Below, in pieces: positions 24,053-33,255 of a stretch of 64,000 bases of DNA. The stretch comes from Neobacillus notoginsengisoli (lineage in GTDB: Bacteria; Bacillota; Bacilli; Bacillales; Cytobacillaceae). The position numbers were made by a program, and so were the translations under genes. The DNA lies in NCBI RefSeq assembly GCF_003515685.1, contig NZ_QWEG01000007.1, positions 62,001 to 126,000 on the forward strand, in the 5' to 3' direction. How positions within the stretch are numbered: position 1 is the stretch's first letter; every line of letters starts with the position of its first letter. Below the pieces are notes generated by a model, which saw only the letters and a program-made list of their open reading frames with translations, did not search any database and had not been told where the DNA came from.

Positions 24053-26536
24053 CTACTCCGCAGCCGGATGGTAGCTCGCAAAATAGCGCGTGATGGCGAC
24101 CGCATAGTCGGCGCGGGATACTGTTTTGCCAGGCTCGTACTTAGCGGTGATGGTTGGCTTCAACGCATACCGATCCTGCACCACTGAGAAGTACGCATTC
24201 AGGATGTTCAGATCGAGAGCAAGCTGGACATGCCCCCGAAGTTCGGCAGGGATGTTGGCTGCATCCTGGATTGGGACCCGTGACCCATTATATTGGACCG
24301 TCAGTTCCTGCCCTTTCAACTCATTTGCCTTTTCTTCAAGCCCCAATGCCTGGACCAGTGAATAGGCTAATTGAGCGCGGGTTACTTTTTCATCGGGCGA
24401 AAATTTGCCAGCCAAGGAAGGCAGCATGACGCCTTTTTGGTTCTGGGCCACATTTTTCAGAGCCGCGCCTTTGCCTAGAACTGCTTCTACATAAGGACGG
24501 TCGGCCGCTTTGACATCAGACACACTGGAAACTCCAGCCAAAGGCAGCTGTTGGCGGACGCCTGCTCCCATGACTAAATAGTTGGCTAATTCGGAACGCT
24601 TCAAAGCAGCATCGGGGTCAAAATTTTTCGTGCTTTTGCCATCGACGAGCCTTTTACTTACGGCAAGTTTAATGGCTGACTCGGCAGGGTGTCCGTTTAT
24701 GTCATTCAAGCCGCTAAAGCTTCCAGCAGTTTTCGTTACTAGTTCAATAGCCAGTTTTTCCGGGAGGGCAAGCGAACCTTGCAGGCCTTCCACACTTACC
24801 TTCCAGGTTCCTGCCGCTGGATTAATCACTTGAACGGTCCGGTCAGGATAGAGTGAAAATAACACGGATATCCCCGAGGTATGCCTAGTTCCGTCCGGCG
24901 CCGTCAAAACGAGGTTGACAGGATTGCCGGTCTGGCCGAGCAGTCCGTATGCATTCAGGCGGGCCACGAGTTCAGTCTGCCCCGAACCAACAGGAAAGCT
25001 GACCTCATTTTTTAGATTCAAAGGGCTGTAATCAAGGGTGATCTTTTCAGACTTAGCTGTCATTTGCGCATTGGAGTTGAACGTCCGGTTCATATTTAGG
25101 ATAGACCCATACTCCCTATTGTTCAGTGCAGCATCAACGGCCGCGTAGGCATTCACATATCCGGAACCAACTTCCCATGATTCATAGCCCGGCATGTTCG
25201 TTGCGGTCTGTTCGATAATCTTCTTTACTTCAAGAGGGCTGAGTGACGGATTTGCGTCCAGGATGAGGGCCACTATCCCAGCAACATGGGGTGCGGCCAT
25301 GGATGTACCGCTCATCGTTGTATAGTACGGCAGGTAGGCAGGCGGAATAAGATTGACATCATCAGTCGCGCCAAGTGCCGCCAGTGGGGAAATAACCCTC
25401 GTTGAGATAATGGTTTCGCCTGGTGACGTGACGGTTGGACGGTCCTCCCATTTCCACGTCCCAGACCCTACGGCCACCGTACCTCCTTTTCCTTTCACGC
25501 CGCGCGATGAGAAATCAGCAAGCTCGCCTTGTTTAGTACCGGCCGCAACCGTAATGACCCATGGTGCCTTTTTATAGTTTCCAGAAATCGTCGAATCCCC
25601 AGGCCCGGAGTTTCCCGCGGAAAAGACGGTGACGATGCCTCTGTCGTAAAGCTTTTTGGTCGCAATATTAATTGGATCATAAGGATCAAAGTCGGTCCCT
25701 GCATCCCCCGTATCGCCCCATGAATTTGTAATGACGCGAATGTTGTATTCAGCCTGGTGGGTGAGGGCGTAGTCGAAACCGCCAAGTGTATCCAGCATGG
25801 CAACCGCTGCCCCAGATCCATAGCCAATCAATTTCGCGCCGGGGGCAACCCCTTCGTACTCCCCTTTTGACATCGCGCCAGTTCCCCCGACAATCCCGGC
25901 AACGTGAGTTCCATGTCCGGAACTCGTGTCTGTATTCGGTACATTTTCAACCCATGTCACAGGCAAAAGTTCACTCAGCGCGTTCAAGTTGGTCGCGCCG
26001 AGAACGTTTTGGACAAGGTGCCCGCCGTACTCGATGTCTTTATGTGTACCATCGACGCCGCTGTCATTGATGACTACGCCAATCCCATTGCCGTTTACCG
26101 GCAGGCCATCGTTTAATTTTGTAAAGGATGGCTCGGTCCTGAGGCGGTCGACTCCGGTCAATTCCGTTGCTTCTTTATTTTCGTATTTAAGCTTTTTATT
26201 CGGATAAATGGAGAGCACATTTTCGTTTTGGGCTAGCCTTTCAATTTGTGCCTTCGTTGCCAACACGCCTGCAATCGGAAGCTGATTTAATACAAACCCT
26301 TTTGACAGTCCTGTCCCTTTCAAAATAGACATGATTTTTGATTGGCTTCCCGCATCTTCTTTGAAGGTGACAATAACCTGCTGCGGCTCAACAACGGATG
26401 TCAATTTTGCCAGCAGCCCAGGTTCGATTACCGCTGTCCCTGCCGCGCTGGCGCGGTTCGGCTCTGCATGGTGAAATGGCTGGATCAATAGACTAATGAA
26501 CAAGAGTAATGATAGTAAGAAGGATTTTTTCCTCAT
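24053..26536 (-). CDS. S8 (subtilisin-like) serine protease with C-terminal SLH-type anchor, paralogue
   Basis: 827-residue paralogue of the 21308 gene with the same architecture. Signal peptide to about residue 32 (ASA-A), prodomain to about 130, triad Asp158 (INDSGVDGTH), His208 (SGHGTHVAG), Ser412 (SGTSMAAPHVAG), then a beta domain and SLH-like repeats (HPAESAIKLAVSKRLVDGKS, GKFSPDEKVTRAQLAYSL, AKYEPGKTVSRADYAV). The close similarity and tandem placement point to a local duplication followed by divergence. ATG 26536 has GGAGGG 8 nt upstream. Upstream lies the two-component system; a shared motif precedes each protease at the same distance. Confidence 0.93.
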   Translation of the reverse strand: MRKKSFLLSLLLFISLLIQPFHHAEPNRASAAGTAVIEPGLLAKLTSVVEPQQVIVTFKEDAGSQSKIMSILKGTGLSKGFVLNQLPIAGVLATKAQIERLAQNENVLSIYPNKKLKYENKEATELTGVDRLRTEPSFTKLNDGLPVNGNGIGVVINDSGVDGTHKDIEYGGHLVQNVLGATNLNALSELLPVTWVENVPNTDTSSGHGTHVAGIVGGTGAMSKGEYEGVAPGAKLIGYGSGAAVAMLDTLGGFDYALTHQAEYNIRVITNSWGDTGDAGTDFDPYDPINIATKKLYDRGIVTVFSAGNSGPGDSTISGNYKKAPWVITVAAGTKQGELADFSSRGVKGKGGTVAVGSGTWKWEDRPTVTSPGETIISTRVISPLAALGATDDVNLIPPAYLPYYTTMSGTSMAAPHVAGIVALILDANPSLSPLEVKKIIEQTATNMPGYESWEVGSGYVNAYAAVDAALNNREYGSILNMNRTFNSNAQMTAKSEKITLDYSPLNLKNEVSFPVGSGQTELVARLNAYGLLGQTGNPVNLVLTAPDGTRHTSGISVLFSLYPDRTVQVINPAAGTWKVSVEGLQGSLALPEKLAIELVTKTAGSFSGLNDINGHPAESAIKLAVSKRLVDGKSTKNFDPDAALKRSELANYLVMGAGVRQQLPLAGVSSVSDVKAADRPYVEAVLGKGAALKNVAQNQKGVMLPSLAGKFSPDEKVTRAQLAYSLVQALGLEEKANELKGQELTVQYNGSRVPIQDAANIPAELRGHVQLALDLNILNAYFSVVQDRYALKPTITAKYEPGKTVSRADYAVAITRYFASYHPAAE

Positions 26537-26632
26537 TCGCTTACCCTCCAGGTTCTCAATTTTCTACTTTATCCCCATTATCACATTGATTAGCTGGAAG
26601 TAATATTCTCCACAGGCTGTATATTAGGACGC

Positions 26633-26665
26633 AAAAGTACTAATTTTCGTACGCCTAAAGTAGTA
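26633..26665 (-). promoter_or_regulatory. Candidate regulatory site shared by the two SLH protease genes (site 2)
   Basis: AAAAGTACTAATTTT at 26633-26647 followed by CGTACG and a second AGTAGTAC. It starts 97 bp upstream of the protease ATG, the same distance as site 1. Confidence 0.4.
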
Positions 26666-26703
26666 CCTAACCGTACAGCAACCTGCCAAAGGCAAATAGT
26701 TTC

Positions 26704-26739
26704 TAAAAACAAAGCCAGGCTTCCGGGGAAACCTGGCTT
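26704..26739 (-). terminator. Terminator of the two-component operon
   Basis: AAGCCAGG / CCTGGCTT stem (26712-26719 with 26732-26739), then TGTTTTT leftward. Confidence 0.85.
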
Positions 26740-26754
26740 GATTGGCCACAAGTT

Positions 26755-27402
26755 TTAAGGCAAGGGTACGAGCTGGTTTTGAACCGCATAAATCACGACC
26801 TGGGAACGGCTTTTTACATCCAGCTTTTTAAAGATTTTACTCACATGGATTTTTACTGTCTTATCACTAATAAATAACTCCTGGGCAATTTCCTTATTGT
26901 TCATCCCCTGGACAAGGCAAAGAAGCACTTCCCTTTCCCGTTCAGTCAGCAATTCATCCTTCTTTTCCTTAGGAGCTTCAGCGGGCTTCTGTTGAAAATT
27001 AAGGAATTTTTTCGTCATCGACGGCGCTATGACGGATTGGCCTCGGGCTACCGACCGGATCGCCTCGATCACATGCTGGGACGGTGCATCCTTTAATAAA
27101 TAGCCATCGGCTCCTTCACGGATTGCCGACATAAAATACTCATCGTGATCGAACATCGTGAGCATTAATATTTTGATTGCCGGGTATTCCCTTTTAAGAA
27201 TACCTGTCACTTCAATTCCATTTTTATCAGGTATATTAATATCCATCAAAATGACATCCGGCATGAGATCGGGGACTTTGGACAGGGCATCCATTCCCGA
27301 AACCGCCTCCCCGACCACCTTGATGTCCGATTCAAGATCAAGGATGTTTTTCAACCCGTCGCGGAGCACCGCGTGGTCATCTACCAGCATAAGCCTGATC
27401 AT
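26755..27402 (-). CDS. NarL/FixJ family response regulator
   Basis: 215-residue two-domain regulator. The receiver domain has the acid pair D8-D9, phospho-acceptor D54 ([12 protein letters not shown]) and Lys in YLLKDA; the C-terminal LuxR-type HTH runs about 148-205 ([39 protein letters not shown]). The start is ATG 27402, 8 nt after GGAGG; it lies inside the 3' end of the kinase gene, giving a 26-bp overlap and coupled translation. The next genes downstream are the SLH proteases, separated by a terminator, so protease control is a plausible output. Confidence 0.94.
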   Translation of the reverse strand: MIRLMLVDDHAVLRDGLKNILDLESDIKVVGEAVSGMDALSKVPDLMPDVILMDINIPDKNGIEVTGILKREYPAIKILMLTMFDHDEYFMSAIREGADGYLLKDAPSQHVIEAIRSVARGQSVIAPSMTKKFLNFQQKPAEAPKEKKDELLTEREREVLLCLVQGMNNKEIAQELFISDKTVKIHVSKIFKKLDVKSRSQVVIYAVQNQLVPLP

Positions 27403-29239
27403 CCATTTTTCCTCCTTCAATTCCCATTCTAGGTACTGTCAGGGTAATCTCCGTCCCTGTTCCTTCCTTGCTGTCAATCTGAAGGGATGCCTTTATTTTT
27501 TCTGCAGCTTCGTTCATATGCAAAATGCCAAAGTGAGGCTCATTCCTCGCCTTAATCATCGCCTGGAACAAGGAAAAGCCAATGCCATTATCCTTTATTT
27601 TCAAAAAGACATTCTCACGCTGAAAGCTGAGCATAATGTCTATTTTAGTGGGCTTGGCATGTTTTAATGCATTTTGGACGCTTTCCTGGAAAATATCGAA
27701 AATAACCTTTTCCGTCATGGAACTCAGCTCAATTTCCGCCCCTCTTTTTTCCAAAAGGATCTCAACTGCATGCTCTTTTCGGAGGGAGTGCATCCTTGAT
27801 TCAATGGCTGTCATCAGCCCTACCCGCTCTGTCGGATACGGCCGCAAAGCATAAATCGATTCACGGACTTCCTTCAAGCTTTTTCGGAGTTTATCTGTAC
27901 TGTCATGAATAAGCTTTAGTGATTCTTCAGGCGTCTTTAAGAATTTCCGTTCCGCTGTTTCCAGATTAAGGACCGCCCCGGCAAGCGTTTGGGCAACCCC
28001 GTCATGGATATCGCGGGCAATCCTGTTCCGCTCTTCCAATATAAGCCGCTTTTCCTCCTCGGAGAAAAGCCATTTTGTCTTGATCAGGACAGCCAGCTGG
28101 TTTGCAAGTGTAACTGCGGATTGAATATCGTCTTCTGTAAAGCTCTTTGTCCTGCTCCGCCCAAAAACGAATAAACCTAGTAGTTCTTCTTCGAGCATGA
28201 GTGGCGCATACATCTTTGTTCTAATATCATTAAGGAAATAACCCGAGGCCGGCCCTGCCTGCTTCCTCGAGTTATGATAAATTACCATATGCCGGATGGT
28301 TTCCAGGGCAGCAGCCTGCCCTTCATCGAAATCGGCATCATCATTGACCAGTCCGGCAGAATACCGTCTTTCCCATTTTCCATTTTGCTTTGTCCAGAGA
28401 ATACATGCATCGACATCAATGAATTCGGGAAGGTTTTTCCCAAGAAATCCGAGCCACTCATCGGAGGCAATTTTCTTATTCAACTCCGATGATATTCGGA
28501 AAAGTGCTTTCAACTTCGCTTTTTCCTTCCTGAGTCGGACAATGATGGAACTCAGCAGCGCAAAGCCAACCAACGGGGCAAAAAAGAAAAAGAAAGTTAT
28601 AACATCCACTTCTCCCCTGTTTTGATTGCCGAGAACGACAAACAGGAAAAGGTAGATATAGGAAACAATCAAACTATTTACTTCCTGAAGCGTTTTTTGC
28701 CTCCACATCATAAATGTATATGGCTGTGGACGGGCGATGAGGATAAAGTCCACTAGCAAATTATTTATGATGTAAAAAGGGATAATGGTGGCTGTTATAT
28801 GGACAAGCCCGCCAATCACAGCCGATTTAGCATCCAGGCTCGTGAGATCCATCATCCAGCGAGCGACCAAAACGGCGCTGTAGAAGCTTATGACAAGCTG
28901 GGCCGGATTGAAGAAGATAATCCTGACCGGCCTTCTTTTTACAACATTGACCATACATATCACGGACGCATAGGACCATAGGGCATATTCCAACCCATGC
29001 ATGACCAAGATGGCATAGACAAGCGGGAAGGAGATGGTCGTGAATCCGCGCCAGACTGGCATCGGATAAAACTCGACTATTCCGAGGAATATGACCAGGA
29101 GGCCCAGGATCAATGGCTCATTTGGCCGCTCCATTCCTGAAAGGGTATAGAGGAGGAGCAGGCCTCCTGCAAGTGAAATACCCGTCATAGCATACCTGGC
29201 CAGTTTTTCTTTTCGATTTAAAGAATCTTTAGCGGCCAT
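27377..29239 (-). CDS. Membrane sensor histidine kinase, HisKA_3 type with GAF domain
   Basis: 620 residues. The N-terminal ~235 residues hold about seven to eight hydrophobic helices, unusual for this class and likely the sensory part. A GAF-like domain follows (about 245-390), then the HisKA_3 dimerisation motif with phospho-acceptor His412 ([16 protein letters not shown]) and the ATPase domain with N-box [11 protein letters not shown] and DNGIGF. This is the NarX/DegS/LiaS group that partners NarL-type regulators. GGGAGG precedes ATG 29239. The signal is unknown. The 5' leader contains a terminator-like hairpin that could attenuate the operon. Confidence 0.92.
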   Translation of the reverse strand: MAAKDSLNRKEKLARYAMTGISLAGGLLLLYTLSGMERPNEPLILGLLVIFLGIVEFYPMPVWRGFTTISFPLVYAILVMHGLEYALWSYASVICMVNVVKRRPVRIIFFNPAQLVISFYSAVLVARWMMDLTSLDAKSAVIGGLVHITATIIPFYIINNLLVDFILIARPQPYTFMMWRQKTLQEVNSLIVSYIYLFLFVVLGNQNRGEVDVITFFFFFAPLVGFALLSSIIVRLRKEKAKLKALFRISSELNKKIASDEWLGFLGKNLPEFIDVDACILWTKQNGKWERRYSAGLVNDDADFDEGQAAALETIRHMVIYHNSRKQAGPASGYFLNDIRTKMYAPLMLEEELLGLFVFGRSRTKSFTEDDIQSAVTLANQLAVLIKTKWLFSEEEKRLILEERNRIARDIHDGVAQTLAGAVLNLETAERKFLKTPEESLKLIHDSTDKLRKSLKEVRESIYALRPYPTERVGLMTAIESRMHSLRKEHAVEILLEKRGAEIELSSMTEKVIFDIFQESVQNALKHAKPTKIDIMLSFQRENVFLKIKDNGIGFSLFQAMIKARNEPHFGILHMNEAAEKIKASLQIDSKEGTGTEITLTVPRMGIEGGKMDDQAYAGR

Positions 29240-29332
29240 AAAACCCGTCCTCCCAATACCCGATTCTAAATTTTCAGTTAATTATACTTTATGTTATTTA
29301 AGCTAGCCAAACAATAAAAAAGCCTTTTCAAT

Positions 29333-29399
29333 AAAAAAACCCAGACCGGTCAAATGGCATTCCACTGTCCGATGCTGGGACAAACCCCTTTTGGTTTGT
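29333..29399 (-). promoter_or_regulatory. Attenuator-like hairpins in the leader of the sensor kinase gene
   Basis: Read leftward: a hairpin ACAAACC / GGTTTGT (29399-29380), then a longer stem CCCAG / CTGGG (29379-29340) with inner pairing ATCGG / CCGGT and CAGTGG / CCATTTG, ending in seven Ts. No leftward gene lies upstream, since the next gene is divergent, so this terminator must sit in the leader of the kinase operon or between promoters. No riboswitch or T-box class was recognised. Confidence 0.5.
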
Positions 29400-29614
29400 T
29401 TATATATAGTATGACAGGGAATCAACGTATTTCCTATTCAGCAAAAGCAATATTTTATCTACTACTTTTGTATTACTAGCGAAAATAGTTATCATTTGTC
29501 ACAAATTTGAAGGTATTTATGTCACTCTTTTGTCAATGTATGAGAAGAAATGAGGGTGAATTATAGACTAAGCTTAAGATGTATTAAATACCAGTCCTTT
29601 CCCTTGTATAAACT

Positions 29615-29659
29615 TGTGAATCTTTTCACATAACAACCTTTCAAATATGGAAATATACT
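29615..29659 (+). promoter_or_regulatory. Predicted FNR-activated promoter of the radical SAM gene
   Basis: TGTGAATCTTTTCACA at 29615-29630 is a perfect TGTGA-N6-TCACA site. A -10 box TATACT lies at 29654-29659, predicting a start near 29664-29666 and placing the site centre at about -41.5 to -43. No -35 box is needed or seen. The 5' untranslated part would be about 85 nt. Confidence 0.7.
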
Positions 29660-29749
29660 AAACTTCTCAATTTGTTTGAATGATAGGCTGAAATTCACCT
29701 TCATCTGAACAAGAATGGGAACTTACTACTTTTACAGAGGGTGAAGTAA

Positions 29750-31537
29750 ATGAAATACGATTTAGTTTTATTGCATGCACCAAGTGTTTATGATTTCCGC
29801 GAAAACTCTTTATTGGCTGGCCCGATTAGTGATGTTGTTCCCTCATCCCCGGTTTTTGAAATGTATCCAATTGGGTTGACGAGCATTGCCGATTATCTTG
29901 AACGATACGGGCTTAAAGTTCGAATCATTAATATTGCCAACCGGATGCTGATGGATCCTAAATTCGATGTGGAAAAAAAGCTGCGCGGAATCAATACCCG
30001 GGCTTTTGGCATTGACCTCCATTGGCTCCCCCATGCGCACGGAAGTATCGAACTCGCTAAAATCGTCAAGAACCTGCATCCTGAAACCCCAATTGTCTTC
30101 GGCGGGCTCTCATCAACTTACTACCACAAAGATTTAATTGAATACCCATTCATTGATTTCGTCATGCGCGGTGATTCGACGGAAAAGCTAATGCTCATGT
30201 TGATGAATAAACTTGAGTTCGGCAATTCACATTACGAGGAAATACCGAACCTCACCTGGAAAAGAGGAACTGAGATTGGCTATAACCCCCTTTCTTATGT
30301 TCCTAAAGACCTTGATGAATTTGATGTGCCAGGGTACAGGTATACAATCCGATCCGTGTTTAAATACAAGAACTTTATGGATCCGCTGCCTTATAACGGG
30401 TGGCTTCAGTACCCAAATACAGCAATCCTGACTGCACGCGGCTGCACACAGAGATGCCTTATTTGCGGAGGATCGAAGGAAGGCTATGACCAAAACTGCA
30501 ACCGGCAATCACTCGCCCTTAGGTCGCCCGCAAAGCTAATCGAGGATATCCAATTTATCCAGCGTTTCAGCCGGGCCCCTATTTTCATTCTTCATGACAT
30601 ACGGCAGGGAGGCAAACAGTACGTAGAAGAATTCTTCAGCCGCTTGAAACAAATTACATTGAAAAATGAACTAGTTTTTGAGTTATTCCAATATGCAGAT
30701 GAAAAGTTCTTTGAGCAGATTAACGAGGCTGTCCCCAAATACAGCATCGAACTGACACTCGAAACGCATGATGAGAAGATCCGCAAGTATAACGGGAAAT
30801 TTAGTTGCACGAATGAGAAGGTGATTGATTCCCTAAATTTTGCCCTGAAGCATGGCTGCAAGAAAATTGACCTTTTTTTCATGGTTGGCATTCCAGGCCA
30901 AACATATGAAAGTGTCCTGGAAAATGTTGATTTTGCAGAAAGGATCCACCTTGAATGCGGCCAAGATCCGCGCCTGTTCTATTTCATCGCACCGCTTGCA
31001 CCGTTCCTTGATCCTGCGAGCGCCGCTTTCGAAAATCCGGAGCTGCACGGCTATAAAAAGCTGTGCCATACATTGGAAGATCACCGGAAGGCGATTACAC
31101 AGCCTTCATGGAAGCATATGTTAAGCTATGAAACGGTCGACATGACAAGGGATGATATTGTGAATTCGACCTATGAATCTGCCAGGCTCCTAAACAAATT
31201 CAAGCTCAAATACGGACTGATTGACCAGGCTAGCTATGATGATATTGAAAACAAGATAGAGAAATCGATCCACTATATTGAAAGAATTGACCATATGATG
31301 ACTCTGCCTGAAGATGAGTATCAAATTGAACTTGCTAATATAAAGAAGGAAATTGAAGAGCTGAATAAACACAGCATTTGCGGCAGCAATGAATTGAAAT
31401 GGGAAGTCCAGAAAAACTATGCCAATTTCTTTTCCTTGGCAATGGTTGGGCTCGAGCAGCTGTTCGAGGACTATTCAATTAAATTCCGCAAGCAATTCCA
31501 TCCAAAAGTACGGCATCAGGTCAAGCTTGATTTGTAA
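29750..31537 (+). CDS. B12-binding domain radical SAM protein
   Basis: 595-residue enzyme with an N-terminal cobalamin-binding-like Rossmann domain (about 1-160; GGLSSTYYHKDLI corresponds to the usual GG loop) and a radical SAM barrel with the cluster motif C232-x3-C236-x2-C239 (GCTQRCLICGGS). Later barrel features are ELTLETHDEKIRK and FFMVGIPGQTYES. A long helical C-terminal extension with heptad-like spacing follows (about 480-560). It resembles the Ta0216-type subgroup of B12/radical SAM proteins (family recalled, not checked); its reaction is unknown. GAGGGTG precedes the ATG. It is monocistronic, and the oxygen-sensitive cluster fits the FNR-type promoter. Confidence 0.88.
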   Translation: MKYDLVLLHAPSVYDFRENSLLAGPISDVVPSSPVFEMYPIGLTSIADYLERYGLKVRIINIANRMLMDPKFDVEKKLRGINTRAFGIDLHWLPHAHGSIELAKIVKNLHPETPIVFGGLSSTYYHKDLIEYPFIDFVMRGDSTEKLMLMLMNKLEFGNSHYEEIPNLTWKRGTEIGYNPLSYVPKDLDEFDVPGYRYTIRSVFKYKNFMDPLPYNGWLQYPNTAILTARGCTQRCLICGGSKEGYDQNCNRQSLALRSPAKLIEDIQFIQRFSRAPIFILHDIRQGGKQYVEEFFSRLKQITLKNELVFELFQYADEKFFEQINEAVPKYSIELTLETHDEKIRKYNGKFSCTNEKVIDSLNFALKHGCKKIDLFFMVGIPGQTYESVLENVDFAERIHLECGQDPRLFYFIAPLAPFLDPASAAFENPELHGYKKLCHTLEDHRKAITQPSWKHMLSYETVDMTRDDIVNSTYESARLLNKFKLKYGLIDQASYDDIENKIEKSIHYIERIDHMMTLPEDEYQIELANIKKEIEELNKHSICGSNELKWEVQKNYANFFSLAMVGLEQLFEDYSIKFRKQFHPKVRHQVKLDL

Positions 31538-31567
31538 AAGGAACCCATTTAGGGTTTCTTTTTTTAT
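31538..31567 (+). terminator. Terminator of the radical SAM gene
   Basis: GAACCC / GGGTTT stem followed by CTTTTTTTATT, directly after the stop. Confidence 0.8.
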
Positions 31568-31606
31568 TCATTTTGTACCTCTTCCCTCAAACCACCCCCG
31601 ATTTTT

Positions 31607-31675
31607 TTACTAAATTCCTAAAAACACTTTTATTATCCGAATATATTTTTTCCACTCCAATAGGATTACTAAATT
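31607..31675. promoter_or_regulatory. Direct repeat TTACTAAATT upstream of the amino acid importer
   Basis: The decamer TTACTAAATT occurs exactly at 31607-31616 and 31666-31675, 59 bp apart, in front of the importer operon. It may be a regulator site, but no known box is matched with confidence. Confidence 0.3.
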
Positions 31676-31724
31676 GCTTGAAGGGTAAATACTCCTATCA
31701 GAAGATGTCGAAAGGAGTTTGACC

Positions 31725-32507
31725 TTGAGCATGAAATTTGGAAAGATACTTTCTTTTTGTTTACTGTCTGTCCTGCTTTTGTCGGGCTGTGCCGAAAAGG
31801 CCAAGCTGGAGGACGGTTCTAAGCTTATTCGCAAGGGAGAGTTTACTTTTGCGGCTTCGGGCGAGTTTAAGCCCTTTAGTTATATGAAGGATGACCTAAC
31901 GATGACCGGCTTTGATGTTGAGGTCGGCAAGGCTGTCGCGAAGGAGCTAGGCCTAAAGCCTGTGCCAAAGCGAATAAAATTTAAAGGGATTGTTGAAGGC
32001 GTGAAGACAGGAAGAGCGGACGCAGCCGTCGCTTCTCACACCATTAATCCCGAGCGGAGTAAGCATGTCTCCTTCTCGACCCCCTATTACTACTCAGGAC
32101 CACAAATCTTTGTACGTCCTGACAGCGAGATTAAAACGGTCGACGACTTAAAAGGAAAAGAGGTTGCCGTAGCAAAAGGATCCACCTATGCGGATACTGC
32201 AAGCAAATATACATCTAACCTGAAGATGTACGACAGTGACATCACTGCTCTGAATGCATTAAGCATTGGAAGACACGATGCAGTCATAACAGACTTTGTC
32301 ACCGGAAAAAGCGCGGCAAAGGAAGGGTTCGAAATTGAGGGGCGGCAGTTGATTGAGCGCAGTGAGCAGGCAATCGTCCTTCCCCAGGATAATCCGGCCC
32401 TTCTAAAAAAAGTCAATGAAGCGCTTGAAGCGTTGCGGCAGGATGGAACCTTAAGCAAAATTTCCATGAAATACTTCGGTGAAGATATTACGAAAAAACC
32501 TGATTGA
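31725..32507 (+). CDS. Polar amino acid ABC transporter substrate-binding lipoprotein
   Basis: Extracellular solute-binding protein, family 3, about 260 residues. Signal with lipobox LLSGC anchors it to the membrane. Family features are FTFAASGEFKPFSY, MTGFDVEVGKAVAKELG and the recognition of the alpha-amino/carboxyl group through RADAAVASHTINPERSKHVSFSTPYY. It most resembles the cystine/basic amino acid group (TcyA/YckB-like), so cystine is a possible substrate, not proven. TTG 31725 is chosen because AAGGAG lies 7 nt upstream; ATG 31731 is the alternative. First gene of a complete importer. Confidence 0.88.
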   Translation: MSMKFGKILSFCLLSVLLLSGCAEKAKLEDGSKLIRKGEFTFAASGEFKPFSYMKDDLTMTGFDVEVGKAVAKELGLKPVPKRIKFKGIVEGVKTGRADAAVASHTINPERSKHVSFSTPYYYSGPQIFVRPDSEIKTVDDLKGKEVAVAKGSTYADTASKYTSNLKMYDSDITALNALSIGRHDAVITDFVTGKSAAKEGFEIEGRQLIERSEQAIVLPQDNPALLKKVNEALEALRQDGTLSKISMKYFGEDITKKPD

Positions 32508-32577
32508 TCGTGGGGTAGCCATATAAAAAGAAATCAGGCATCACAGCCAAATTCCGTGCAGAAAGGAAGAAATTATT

Positions 32578-33243
32578 TTGCCTAGTTTTTCTCATTTTTT
32601 TAAGACATTAATGAGCAGCAGCGGCCTCTTTATGGACGCCATGCTCCTAACTTTAAAACTGACTGTCGTATCCATTTTGGTCGGTATACTTATCGGATTG
32701 TTTTTCGCCCTTCTAAAGATTTCCAGAGTGAAGTGGCTCGGCTATATTTCCGACGTCTATGTGTTTCTTGTCAGGGGAACACCGCTCATTGTCCAGATTT
32801 TCATTTTATATTTTGGGATCAGCGGATTATTCCTCCTTCCTGACTTTTGGGCAGCCTCCCTTGCCTTGGCTTTCCATAATGGCGCCTACATTGCCGAAAT
32901 TTTCCGCGGCTCCATTCAGGCAGTTGATAATGGCCAAATGGAGGCAGGCCGTTCGCTCGGTATGGGCAAGTGGCTGGCGATGAGAAGGATTATTTTGCCA
33001 CAAGCCTTCCGCAGGGCGCTGCCGCCGCTTGGGAACCAATTTATTATCGGTCTGAAAGATTCGTCCCTGGCCGCCTTCATTTCAATGGATGAGCTGTTCA
33101 ATGTTGCGACAACACTCGGGTCAAACAATTTCGATGAAATGACGTATTTGCTGATTGTCGCCGTTTATTACCTGATTCTCGTAGCCTTGCTCACATTTGT
33201 CGTTAATCGCTTTGAGAAAAGGCTGGCAGCAAGCGACCGATAG
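32578..33243 (+). CDS. Polar amino acid ABC transporter permease (HisMQ family)
   Basis: 221-residue inner-membrane permease of the His/Glu/Gln/Arg/opine family. Helices begin near 20, 55, 90 and 185. The signature VRGTPLIVQIFILYFG and the EAA loop EAGRSLGMGKWLAMRRIILPQA, which docks with the ATPase, are clear. It starts with TTG 32578 behind AAAGGAAG. Only one permease gene is present, so it should act as a homodimer. It lies 70 bp after the binding protein and 12 bp before the ATPase. Confidence 0.9.
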   Translation: MPSFSHFFKTLMSSSGLFMDAMLLTLKLTVVSILVGILIGLFFALLKISRVKWLGYISDVYVFLVRGTPLIVQIFILYFGISGLFLLPDFWAASLALAFHNGAYIAEIFRGSIQAVDNGQMEAGRSLGMGKWLAMRRIILPQAFRRALPPLGNQFIIGLKDSSLAAFISMDELFNVATTLGSNNFDEMTYLLIVAVYYLILVALLTFVVNRFEKRLAASDR

Positions 33244-33255
33244 GAGGAATTGTGG

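Noticed and set aside
29333-29399. Cyclic di-GMP (GEMM) or T-box leader upstream of the sensor kinase
   Set aside because: The conserved cores of those classes are missing; only terminator-like hairpins were kept.
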